Assembly: GCF_000826545.1 (NCBI RefSeq)
Contig: NZ_CDME01000002.1
Location: 372,001 to 436,000, forward strand
Direction of reading: 5' to 3'
Length of the DNA stretch: 64,000 bases
From: Kibdelosporangium sp. MJ126-NF4
GTDB lineage: Bacteria > Actinomycetota > Actinomycetes > Mycobacteriales > Pseudonocardiaceae
Shown here: positions 43,703-51,777 of the stretch, one piece after another
How positions within the stretch are numbered: position 1 is the stretch's first letter
How the letters are laid out: each line of letters begins with the position of its first letter
The notes under the pieces: generated by a model
Told to the model about the DNA's origin: nothing
Seen by the model: only the letters and a program-made list of their open reading frames with translations
The model's database searches: none
Program-made: the position numbers and the translations under genes

Positions 43703-45199
43703 TTACCGGGCGTAGGCCAGTGCGTCCCGCGCCTCCAGTGCGAGCCACAGTTCGTAGCGCGCGGACGCGGTCGCCAGGGCACGACCGGTGAGCCTTTCGA
43801 TGCGGTCGATCCGATTGCGCACGGTGTGCCGGTGGACGCCGAGAGTCTGGGCAGTGGTGTCCCACGCGCCGTTGGCGTCCAGCCACGCCCGCAGCGTGAC
43901 CAGGAGCTGTCCCCGCGGATCGGCCGCGTCGATCGGCGCCAGCACAGTGTCGGCGAACGAGGCCAGCAGATCGGGCGATCCGAGAGTCAGCAACAACCTG
44001 CTGGTGCTGTGCTCACTCGCCTCCGCAGGACGACCGAGCCGTTCGCTGCTGGTCAACAGGGCCCGCGCCTGCCGGAGCGACACCGCCGCCGCTCCGGGCC
44101 GCAACGTCGCGCCGATACCCGCCGCACGGCCCTGTGCGAACCGGCCGAGCAGCGCGACCACGTCCACTTCCTCGCTCGCCAAGGCCTCAACGGTGTCACC
44201 GGAACACCGGGCGAGGCCGCCGGGTAACACGAGGGCGAGATCAGCGGCCAGGTCGACCCCTTCCCCTGACCGTGCCAGCACAGCGATACCGCGCACCCTC
44301 GGTGAGGACAGGCCGAAGGCCGCGAGCATCTGCTCGGCCTGGTCTTCCGGCATTCCGGCTGCCAGCCTGCTCATCGCCTCCGCCCCGGCCCGCCGCCGCG
44401 GCTCGTCCGCCAGGTGGCGGCGCTCCAACTCCAGTGTCAGCAAGGACACGAGCGCGGCGTCCAACGTGCCCGGCTGCGGCTGCCGGGGACGCACGAGCAG
44501 GATGTGCCCGCGCAGCCGCCGGGCTCCGATCGGCTGCACGCCGACGGCGAGCCCGCCGACCTCCACCGAGGCGCTGCCCAGCAGCCCCCGGCTGCCGACC
44601 TCGTCGAGCGCCGCACGACTCCCGGCCAGCAGGGACGGCGCAGCGGGCCCGACCGCCGCCAGTTCCCGGCCGAGCAGATCGGTCACCACGGCGGCCCGGC
44701 CGGTCGCGTCCAGCCACACCTTCAGGATCGCGTTCAGGCCCGCACCGGAGGTCGCCGCGACGGTGAGCCTGCGCTGCACGTCGATCGTGTGCTCCAGGAC
44801 GCGCCGGTCCTCGGCCGCCAGTGCGGCGAACACCGCCTTGGTGACGGCGATGAACGGCACCTCGTCCGGCACGACCATCAACGGCAGCCCTGCCTGTTCG
44901 GCAGCAGCGACCAGGCCCTCCGGCGGACTCAGGTGCGGCTGGCCGTGCCCCACGCCGAACGCCAGCGCCGCCGCGCCGCCGTCGACCAGGTCCTGGACGA
45001 ACTCGTGGCAGGAACGGGGGTCCGTCCGCAGCACCACCCCAGCCGTCATCAGCAGTTCACCGCCGTGCAGCCACTCGCCGGGCCGCTCCAGTTCCGACAC
45101 GTGCGCGGCGGTGACCACTCGGCTTCGCCCGACCTCCCCAGCGACGAGGGCCAGGCGCAGATCACGCAACGACAACAGGGCGTCCACGGTCAACGGCAT
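43703..45199 (-). CDS. PucR-family transcriptional regulator
   Basis: A 498-residue regulator. It has an N-terminal PucR purine-catabolism domain (MPLTVDALLSLRDLRLALVAGE onward), a middle GGDEF-like/CdaR region, and a C-terminal PucR helix-turn-helix (DTTAQTLGVHRHTVRNRIDRIERLTG). Family members respond to purine, allantoin, amino acid or other nitrogen-source signals. It is divergent from an amidohydrolase/NCS1 operon and probably controls it. The ATG at 45199 was chosen because it begins the PucR domain; a TTG nine codons upstream is possible. Neither has a clear ribosome site. Confidence 0.87.
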   Translation of the reverse strand: MPLTVDALLSLRDLRLALVAGEVGRSRVVTAAHVSELERPGEWLHGGELLMTAGVVLRTDPRSCHEFVQDLVDGGAAALAFGVGHGQPHLSPPEGLVAAAEQAGLPLMVVPDEVPFIAVTKAVFAALAAEDRRVLEHTIDVQRRLTVAATSGAGLNAILKVWLDATGRAAVVTDLLGRELAAVGPAAPSLLAGSRAALDEVGSRGLLGSASVEVGGLAVGVQPIGARRLRGHILLVRPRQPQPGTLDAALVSLLTLELERRHLADEPRRRAGAEAMSRLAAGMPEDQAEQMLAAFGLSSPRVRGIAVLARSGEGVDLAADLALVLPGGLARCSGDTVEALASEEVDVVALLGRFAQGRAAGIGATLRPGAAAVSLRQARALLTSSERLGRPAEASEHSTSRLLLTLGSPDLLASFADTVLAPIDAADPRGQLLVTLRAWLDANGAWDTTAQTLGVHRHTVRNRIDRIERLTGRALATASARYELWLALEARDALAYAR

Positions 45200-45381
45200 G
45201 GACGAAGTGTCCACGTGATCGAGCAAAGTTCAACCCCGTGTCCATCGACCCGGCCCGATGTCGGGACCTACTGTCCCCACTCACGTGACACGCCTCACTC
45301 CGCCGACGACGCCGCTGGAGGCCCAGTGCTCGACAACCCAGTGTCCGACAGCCCGACACCCGACCTTGGTGGAGTCAACCG
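45200..45381. promoter_or_regulatory. Divergent regulatory region, PucR / amidohydrolase
   Basis: 182 bases with two CACGTG hexamers (45212-45217 and 45282-45287). The second lies in the palindrome TCACGTGA. They are candidate binding sites for the PucR protein, but no known consensus supports this. Confidence 0.35.
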
Positions 45382-46986
45382 ATGACCGCGGCCGACCTGG
45401 TGATCCGCGGCGCCACCGTTCACACCATGGATCCGGACCGGCCGACTGCCGAGGCCATCGCCGTCCGCGACGGCCTGATCGTGGCCGTCGGCGACGCTGA
45501 CGACGTGCGTCCGCACATCGGCCTGCGAACCGAGGCGATCGACGCCTCAGGCCTGGTCGTCACGCCAGGCCTGGTCGACTCGCACCAGCACCCCATGCAC
45601 GGCATCGCCGACGCCCATGCCCTCGACGCGGCCGGGCTCACCACCCCGCGACAACTGGACGACTTCCTGCGCCGCGTCTCCAGCGCGCTGCCGCCTGACG
45701 CCTGGGTGGTCGTCACCGGGGTGCAGTACGGCGCCCTGCCCGCACACGGCCGCCCCTGTGCGTTCCTCGATGACGCCGTCGCTGGTCGGCCCGCGTTCCT
45801 GTGGCTCGCCGACTCGCACAACGCCCTGATGAGCACCGAGGGACTTCGCCTCGCGGGCATCACCGGGCCGATCGGGTTCGGCGACCGGTCCGAGATCGTG
45901 GTGGACGACAGCGGCGTGCCCACCGGGCAACTCCACGAGATGGCCGCGGTACTGCATGGTTACGCCGCCGTCCCGCCGCCCTCCACGGAGGAGATCGCCC
46001 GGCTGGCGGCCGACCTGTTCGCCGACCAGGCCGCGTGTGGCATCACCGGTGTCCACGTGCCGGACTCGTGGGCCGGAACCGAAGCCGTGCTGGACGCGCT
46101 GGAGCGGCGGGACCAGTTGCCGCTGCGGGTCCTGCGCGCGCCGTGGATGTTCCCGAGCGGCGTCGAGGAAACCCTCGATGCCGTCCGCACCCCGAGCAAG
46201 GGACGCGGATGGCGGACCGGGGCGGTCAAGTTCTTCCTCGACGGCACCATCGACGGTGGCTCGGCGTGGCTGGGGCACGCGGACTGCGCGGGCGAAGGCA
46301 CGCGTCCGATGTGGATGGACGTGCGGCAGTACCAGGACTCGGTGCGGCGCGTGGCGGAACTCGGCCTGCCCTGTTTCACCCACGCCATCGGTGACCGCGC
46401 CGTGACCGCGGTCCTGGACACCTACCAGGCGGTCGGCCGCCCGAAACGGGGACGGCACCGCGTCGAGCACGCGGAACTGCTGTCCGACGACGACATCCCG
46501 CGCTTCGCCGAACTCGACGTGGTCGCCTCGATGCAGCCGACCCACATGGACTGGACACTGCCCGACCACACCGACAACTGGTCCCAGCGGCTCGGTTCCC
46601 CGCGCTGTGGACACGGCTGGCGCTGCGCCGACATCGCGAGCGCCGGTGGCCGTGTCGCCCTCGGCTCCGACTGGCCGGTGGCCCACTACGACCCGCGGGT
46701 GGTGATGGCCGGGGCCAGGCTGCGCCGCCCCGTCGCCGAACACGACCGTGCTCCGGTCGGCAAGGGCCAGGCGCTCACCGCACGGCAAAGCCTCGCGGGC
46801 TACACCACCTGGGCCGCCTACGGCGTCGGCGAGGAGAACGTGGCGGGCCGCGTCCGGGAGGGATTCCGCGCTGATCTCACCGTGTTCGGCGGCGACCCCC
46901 TCGCGTGTCCGGCCGAGGAACTGACGGACCTGCCCGTCGCGCTGACCGTCGTCGACGGCCGTGTAGCCCACCGGGCGGAGTTATGA
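45382..46986 (+). CDS. YtcJ-like metal-dependent amidohydrolase
   Basis: A 534-residue amidohydrolase-3 family enzyme. It has the N-terminal beta-sandwich strand DLVIRGATVHTMDP, the metal motif GLVDSHQHP (HxH), a lysine segment VKFFLDGTIDGGSAWL, HAIGDRA, RVEHAEL and the final metal aspartate in GSDWPVAHYDP. It should hydrolyse an amide or similar bond of a nitrogenous compound. Its stop overlaps the NCS1 transporter ATG (46983-46986), so import and hydrolysis are linked. The PucR regulator is divergent. The likely role is scavenging nitrogen from a nucleobase-like or cyclic amide substrate. Confidence 0.88.
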   Translation: MTAADLVIRGATVHTMDPDRPTAEAIAVRDGLIVAVGDADDVRPHIGLRTEAIDASGLVVTPGLVDSHQHPMHGIADAHALDAAGLTTPRQLDDFLRRVSSALPPDAWVVVTGVQYGALPAHGRPCAFLDDAVAGRPAFLWLADSHNALMSTEGLRLAGITGPIGFGDRSEIVVDDSGVPTGQLHEMAAVLHGYAAVPPPSTEEIARLAADLFADQAACGITGVHVPDSWAGTEAVLDALERRDQLPLRVLRAPWMFPSGVEETLDAVRTPSKGRGWRTGAVKFFLDGTIDGGSAWLGHADCAGEGTRPMWMDVRQYQDSVRRVAELGLPCFTHAIGDRAVTAVLDTYQAVGRPKRGRHRVEHAELLSDDDIPRFAELDVVASMQPTHMDWTLPDHTDNWSQRLGSPRCGHGWRCADIASAGGRVALGSDWPVAHYDPRVVMAGARLRRPVAEHDRAPVGKGQALTARQSLAGYTTWAAYGVGEENVAGRVREGFRADLTVFGGDPLACPAEELTDLPVALTVVDGRVAHRAEL

Positions 46987-48476
46987 CATCAGACTCCGTA
47001 TCCAGGGCTGCCGAGACATCCCCGGCAGTGGGCCGGTCGAGCCGTGCGGGTCGGATCGAGGCGCACGGCATCGACGTGATCGGCGACGACGAACGACGTG
47101 GCCGTGCACGCGACCTCTTCGGCGTGTGGGCGGCTCCCAACGTGAGCTATCTGAGCCTGGTCGTCGGCGGAGCGCTCGTGTTGATGGGTCTGGAACTCTG
47201 GCAGGCCCTCGCCGTGATCGTCGTCGGCAACCTGTGCTGGATCCTCGTCGGCGTGGTCGCGGTCAGCGGTCCGGTCGCTGGCGCGCCGAGCGAGGTGATC
47301 ACGCGGGCGGTGTACGGGATTCGCGCCAACCGGGTGGTCATCGGCGTCAACGGTTGGTTCGTCTCGGTGTGCTACGCCGCCGTCAGTTGGTCGGCGGCGT
47401 CCGTGACGGCGTTCAGCCTGTTCGCGCGCTATGGGCTCGAACTGAACACAGTGGGGAAGATACTGGTCATCATCGGTATCGCGGCCGTGACACTGGTGAT
47501 CAGCGTCTACGGGCACGCCACCATCGTGAAGCTGTATCCACGGCTGTCGCTTGTCCTCGCCGCTGTGTTCGCGTTCCTGGCCTTCTTCGTGCTTGGCCAC
47601 ACCGATTGGAGCTACCGGCCACAGGAGACGCTGCACGGCGCGGGGCTGTGGGCTGCGCTCGCAGCCGGTCTGGCATTGGTCGCCTCTGCGGCGTTGTCCT
47701 ACAACACCAGTGCGGACTTCGCGCGGTATCTGCCACGGTCCACCAAGCCGTCCACTGTCGCCGGGTGGACCGCGGTGGGCGCGTACGTCCCGAGCGTGCT
47801 GTTCACCGCGCTCGGCGCGCTCGCAGCGACCACATTGGACATGCGCGATCCGCAGACCGCGCTCGCCGGGCTGCTGCCGGACTGGTTCGATCCCGTGTTC
47901 CTGGTCGCGGTGATCATCGGTGCGATCGCCAACAACGCCATGACCATCTACAGCGCGGGCCTCGCCATCCAGGCGATCGGCATCCGCATGCGTCGTTCGC
48001 GCAGTGTCCTGCTGGACGGCACCATCGGTGTCCTGCTCACCATGTACGCCCTGCTGGTGTCGAACTTCCTCGACGCCGTGAGCAGCATGCTGCAACTGAT
48101 GGTCGCGGTGCTCGGCCCGATGATGGCGATCTACGTCGCCGACGTGCTGTTGCGGCGCAACCGGTACGACGGGCACGCGCTCAGCGATGAGACGAAAGGG
48201 GGACCGTTCTGGTACGTCGGCGGCGTCAACTGGGCCGGTGTGATCGCACTGCTCACCGGTGCCGGAGCCGCATTCGCCTGCATCGCCATTCCCAGTCTGT
48301 ACACCGGGTTCCTGGCCGACACCGTCGGCGGGATCGACCTGTCGCTGCCCGTGGGTCTGGCGGTCTCCGCCACGATCTACACCACCGCGATGCGCCCCCG
48401 ACTGCGCAGTGTTCGATCAGGTGGGGTTCGATCAGGTGGGGGTCGAACAGGCGGTGTTCGAACAGGCGGGGCTTGA
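46983..48476 (+). CDS. NCS1 nucleobase/hydantoin-type transporter
   Basis: A 497-residue cytosine/purine/uracil/thiamine/allantoin permease-family protein with about 12 helices. Signatures include RDLFGVWAAPNVSYLSLVVGG, SGPVAGAPSEVITRAVYG and SYNTSADFARYLPRSTKPS. It should import a nucleobase, allantoin, hydantoin or similar heterocycle with sodium or protons. It overlaps the upstream amidohydrolase by four bases. The last 22 residues are encoded by a 15-bp tandem repeat giving VRSGG-like units, an unusual variable tail. Confidence 0.87.
   Translation: MTSDSVSRAAETSPAVGRSSRAGRIEAHGIDVIGDDERRGRARDLFGVWAAPNVSYLSLVVGGALVLMGLELWQALAVIVVGNLCWILVGVVAVSGPVAGAPSEVITRAVYGIRANRVVIGVNGWFVSVCYAAVSWSAASVTAFSLFARYGLELNTVGKILVIIGIAAVTLVISVYGHATIVKLYPRLSLVLAAVFAFLAFFVLGHTDWSYRPQETLHGAGLWAALAAGLALVASAALSYNTSADFARYLPRSTKPSTVAGWTAVGAYVPSVLFTALGALAATTLDMRDPQTALAGLLPDWFDPVFLVAVIIGAIANNAMTIYSAGLAIQAIGIRMRRSRSVLLDGTIGVLLTMYALLVSNFLDAVSSMLQLMVAVLGPMMAIYVADVLLRRNRYDGHALSDETKGGPFWYVGGVNWAGVIALLTGAGAAFACIAIPSLYTGFLADTVGGIDLSLPVGLAVSATIYTTAMRPRLRSVRSGGVRSGGGRTGGVRTGGA
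48411..48470 (+). repeat. Four 15-bp tandem repeats at the NCS1 gene 3' end
   Basis: Units GTTCGATCAGGTGGG (48411, exact again at 48426), GGTCGAACAGGCGGT (48441) and GTTCGAACAGGCGGG (48456). They encode repeated (V/G)R(S/T)GG at the C-terminus. The 15-bp length keeps frame, so copy number can vary without loss of the gene. Confidence 0.85.
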
Positions 48477-48616
48477 ACCGTTCGTCGGCTGGTTGTGAGG
48501 AGAACCCTTAGGGGTGTGCCGGAGTATCCCCTGATTGTCTCCGTTGTCGATGGACGAACGGCGGGGTGGTGCTGAAGGGTGGGCGTCCACACCGTCCAAG
48601 GGTTCGGAGGTCCACA

Positions 48617-49303
48617 GTGAACAGTAGTAGCGAGTCCGGTTTCTTACCGCGCCCGCGGACAGGCGGGATGCGGGGGCGACGCCGGGGGAGCGTGGTGGGC
48701 GCCGCATGCGCGCTTGCGTTCGTTGTTCTCGGTGTACTGGCCGGGACGGGGGTACTGGCGGTGGATCGGTGGATTGTCAACGGAATCCAGATCGTGCCGG
48801 GAAGCGTGCCGCATCGTCTGTCGCTTGTCATGAGCACCGTCGGGGTGATTGCCGGTTTCGCCGTCCTTGTGGCCGTGGCGGTTCGGGCATGGTGGCGGAA
48901 ACCATACCGGGGCATGGATGTGTTGTGGTGTGCCGTGTTGCTGCTGGCGTGCGCGCTGGTGGCAGCCTTGCAGTACGCCTTCCGTCGCCCTGGGCCGCCT
49001 GGGCAACCGGACGGTTTCAGCTATCCGAGCGGCCATGCCTCGATAGCCGGGGCCGTAGCGGTCACCTCGGTGGTCATCGCGGCGGTGTTCGTGCGTTCCT
49101 GGTTGCGAACCATAGTGGTGCTGCAGTGCACCGCCGTACTGGTCACCATGGCGGCCCGGGTGGCTCTCGCCGAGCATTTCCTCAGCGACGTGGTCGGCGC
49201 CGCGCTGGGTGTCTGCGCCATTGGCCTGCTGGGCACCAGTGCGGTCAAGCGCTGGTGGGCGGACGATGGTCGGGCGTCAACCCGTCGATCTCAGCCCGTG
49301 TGA
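48617..49303 (+). CDS. PAP2-family membrane phosphatase
   Basis: A 228-residue protein with about six helices and the full phosphatidic-acid-phosphatase-2 signature: FRRP in the first motif, YPSGHASIAG in the second, and R-x5-H-x3-D (RVALAEHFLSD) in the third. It should dephosphorylate a lipid pyrophosphate such as undecaprenyl or other prenyl diphosphate at the outer membrane face. The GTG at 48617 follows GGAGG at a good distance; the earlier frame opening at 48566 was rejected. Its 3' end overlaps the convergent MarR gene by 59 bases. Confidence 0.86.
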   Translation: MNSSSESGFLPRPRTGGMRGRRRGSVVGAACALAFVVLGVLAGTGVLAVDRWIVNGIQIVPGSVPHRLSLVMSTVGVIAGFAVLVAVAVRAWWRKPYRGMDVLWCAVLLLACALVAALQYAFRRPGPPGQPDGFSYPSGHASIAGAVAVTSVVIAAVFVRSWLRTIVVLQCTAVLVTMAARVALAEHFLSDVVGAALGVCAIGLLGTSAVKRWWADDGRASTRRSQPV

Positions 49304-49736
49304 TCTGGTGGGCTCTGGTGAACAGATCGAGCAACACGGTCAGGTCGGACTCGCTGTAACCGGCCAGTAGCCGTCGCCACGCAGCGCCGAGCGAGGCGAA
49401 GATCGGAGGCGGTTTCTCGTCTCCCATGCCGGTCGCTGTGACCGTCACCCGGCGCCGGTCGCCGGGATCTCGATCCCGTTTCAGATACCCCCGCTGTTCC
49501 AGCCTGTCGATGATGTGTGTCATCGCCCCGCTGGACAATCCCATGGCTGCGGCCAGCTTGCCGGGGGTCGATGTTCCCGTGAGGTAGAGGACGCTCAGGC
49601 ACCAGAGGTCGGTGGAGGCGAGACCTGCCCGGTGTGCCAGCTCGTGGCTCAGGATCACCGTCCCGATGATGGTCATCCGGGCTTCGTGCGCCGCGGCCTC
49701 GACGGCCTTGGTGTGTTTGGCGTTACCGGTTGACAT
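49245..49736 (-). CDS. MarR-family transcriptional regulator
   Basis: A 163-residue winged-helix protein. The DNA-binding region reads STPGKLAAAMGLSSGAMTHIIDRLEQRGYLKRDRDPGDRRRVTVTAT, including the D-x-R-D-RR wing typical of MarR. The ATG at 49736 fits the domain start; a longer frame from 49772 would run into the dyad at 49762-49785. The gene is divergent from a membrane-reductase fusion, and the dyad between them probably serves autorepression and control of that oxidoreductase. Confidence 0.87.
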   Translation of the reverse strand: MSTGNAKHTKAVEAAAHEARMTIIGTVILSHELAHRAGLASTDLWCLSVLYLTGTSTPGKLAAAMGLSSGAMTHIIDRLEQRGYLKRDRDPGDRRRVTVTATGMGDEKPPPIFASLGAAWRRLLAGYSESDLTVLLDLFTRAHQITRAEIDGLTPDHRPPTSA

Positions 49737-49761
49737 CCGGCCGATACCTCGCTCTACTCTA

Positions 49762-49785
49762 AGTATCTGCATTTCGACAGATACT
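49762..49785. promoter_or_regulatory. Inverted repeat between MarR and reductase fusion genes
   Basis: AGTATCTG-N8-CAGATACT is a perfect 8-bp dyad, and a further CAGATAT half-site lies at 49795-49801. Position and symmetry fit a MarR-family operator. Confidence 0.65.
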
Positions 49786-49841
49786 GCGTCTGTACAGATA
49801 TCGGTCGGAGTCTACGCGACGTCGAAGGTCGGGGATCACTG

Positions 49842-51743
49842 ATGCGAGAAGACACCGGACAGGTCCACGCTCGCCCGCCATGGGCGGTGATCGCCGCCGT
49901 CGGGATCACGGTCTCGTCCGCTGTGCTCTTCCTGCTCGGAATGGCCATCGAGCTGGCCGGTGGTGGACGTGCCACCACCATCGGCTGGCCGGTGGTGTGG
50001 TCGGTGGCGATGGCCTTCTTCGCCGCCATGAGCTGGCACGGCAGACAGTGGGGACGAACGGTGCTCGCCGTGCAGGCGGGCCTCACATGGCTGCTGTCGG
50101 CCGAGTTGATCTTCACCCAGCCCAGCATCGTGGACTCGGTGACCCGGCCAGGCCTGGTGGTCGGCATCACGCTGGCGGCCGCGATCGCGCAGACGCTCGG
50201 CGCCGCGACCGCTTTCACGCCGCCGTGCGCTGCCTACTTCCGGCGTGCCCGCGAACAGGCCCGGCTCCTGTCTCCCCGATTACGCAAGGCAGTCCTGACA
50301 GTGCATGTCGTCGGATCGATTGCCTGGCTGGGGATCATCACGCTGCAATCCGCGTTGGCCGCGGTCGCGCGGACAGTCGGGAACGACGTGGCCCTGCTGC
50401 GTTCGCTGTACGAGGCGCAGTACATCGTCGACAACCTGTTTCTCGGCAAGACCTCGTTCGTGGCGCTCTTCAGCGGCTTGGCGCTTGCCCTCGGGACGCC
50501 ATGGCGCCTGACGCACCATCGGTGGGTGGTGGCCAAGTTCGCTCTCACAGTGACGGTGATGATCCTGCCGATCGTCGTGTACCACCCGGTGCTGGACCGT
50601 GGATACGCGTTGGTCCTGGAAGGACGGACAGCCGACGACGTCAGTTCGGCGCTCGGGTTCTGGGGCCTGCTGCCTGCCCTTGGGGTGTCATCGCTGATGC
50701 TGCTCGTGGCGGCGGTGCTGTCGATGTACAAACCAGGGGGCCGGACGAGACTCGGCCGTGGGCAGGCAACGGCTACCGCGCACACTCCGGGCAGTTCGAA
50801 GCCCGGAACGCCAGCGGTGGTCAGTGAGATCCATGAAGCAGCCGCCGACGTGGTGTCCTTGAGCCTGAAGCATCCCGGCGGCGACGCACTGCCGGAATGG
50901 AGCCCAGGCGCGCATGTCGACCTGCTGCTGCCGTCAGGACTGGTTCGGCAGTACTCGTTGCACGGGAACCCTGACGACCGCGGGTCGTACCAGATCTCCG
51001 TGCTCCGGCAGCCCGACGGGCGGGGCGGCTCGGTCGAAGCACATCGGCTCACGCCCGGCGACCTCGTGAAGGTCAGTCGGCCTCGCTCACACTTCGATCT
51101 CGTCGCGGCGCCAGGCTACTTGTTCATCGCTGGTGGCATTGGTATCACACCAATCCTGCCGATGGTCCGTCGGACCGTCGCGGACAACGCGGACTGGCGC
51201 CTGCTGTACGTCGGCCGCGGCACGCGTCGAATGGCCTTTGTGGACGAACTGTGCGCACTGGACCTCGACCGCGTCGTGGTTGTCACCACCGACAACGGGC
51301 AGAGCAGACCGGATTTCGTGCGGGAGCTCGGTGACTTGCCGACGGGGTGGGTCGTCTACTGTTGCGGGCCACCTCAGTTGGTCGCGGACGTCGAAGCGGC
51401 GATGGCGCGGGAGCGCCCAGACGGTCGGCTGTTCACCGAGCGGTTCGTCGCCACCACCCGTGTTCGCGGTGAGGACACGCCGTTCCAGGTGGAGCTTCGC
51501 CGAAGTGGGAAGCTGCTGGACGTCGCCGCGGACCGCAGCCTGCTCGACGTGGTCCGCGCGACCGTGCCCAGAATCGACTTCTCCTGCGAGAACGGACTGT
51601 GCGGCAGTTGTTTGCTCCCTGTGCTCGACGGTGTGCCGGATCACCGCGATGAGGTTCTGAACGCGGGCGAACGCCATCGAACGGATGTCATCTATCCGTG
51701 TGTCTCGTGGTCCCGCACCCCGCGACTCACCCTGGACATCTAG
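49842..51743 (+). CDS. Membrane domain fused to phthalate-dioxygenase-reductase-like FMN/2Fe-2S oxidoreductase
   Basis: A 633-residue fusion. Residues 1-305 hold about eight hydrophobic segments, with DUF2269-like features (LTVHVVGSIAWLGIITLQS). Residues about 325-633 are a complete reductase: flavin-binding RQYSLHGNPDD, NAD-binding IAGGIGITPILPM, and a C-terminal plant-type [2Fe-2S] ferredoxin with C-x4-C-x2-C (CENGLCGSC) plus a later YPCVS cysteine. Phthalate dioxygenase reductase and VanB-type proteins have this order but are soluble. Here the reductase is tethered to a membrane module, perhaps transferring electrons to a membrane or neighbouring oxygenase. No oxygenase partner is adjacent. 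Divergent MarR control is likely. Confidence 0.84.
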   Translation: MREDTGQVHARPPWAVIAAVGITVSSAVLFLLGMAIELAGGGRATTIGWPVVWSVAMAFFAAMSWHGRQWGRTVLAVQAGLTWLLSAELIFTQPSIVDSVTRPGLVVGITLAAAIAQTLGAATAFTPPCAAYFRRAREQARLLSPRLRKAVLTVHVVGSIAWLGIITLQSALAAVARTVGNDVALLRSLYEAQYIVDNLFLGKTSFVALFSGLALALGTPWRLTHHRWVVAKFALTVTVMILPIVVYHPVLDRGYALVLEGRTADDVSSALGFWGLLPALGVSSLMLLVAAVLSMYKPGGRTRLGRGQATATAHTPGSSKPGTPAVVSEIHEAAADVVSLSLKHPGGDALPEWSPGAHVDLLLPSGLVRQYSLHGNPDDRGSYQISVLRQPDGRGGSVEAHRLTPGDLVKVSRPRSHFDLVAAPGYLFIAGGIGITPILPMVRRTVADNADWRLLYVGRGTRRMAFVDELCALDLDRVVVVTTDNGQSRPDFVRELGDLPTGWVVYCCGPPQLVADVEAAMARERPDGRLFTERFVATTRVRGEDTPFQVELRRSGKLLDVAADRSLLDVVRATVPRIDFSCENGLCGSCLLPVLDGVPDHRDEVLNAGERHRTDVIYPCVSWSRTPRLTLDI

Positions 51744-51777
51744 CGGCTGTGCAGACGCCCACTACGAATGATCGTGT

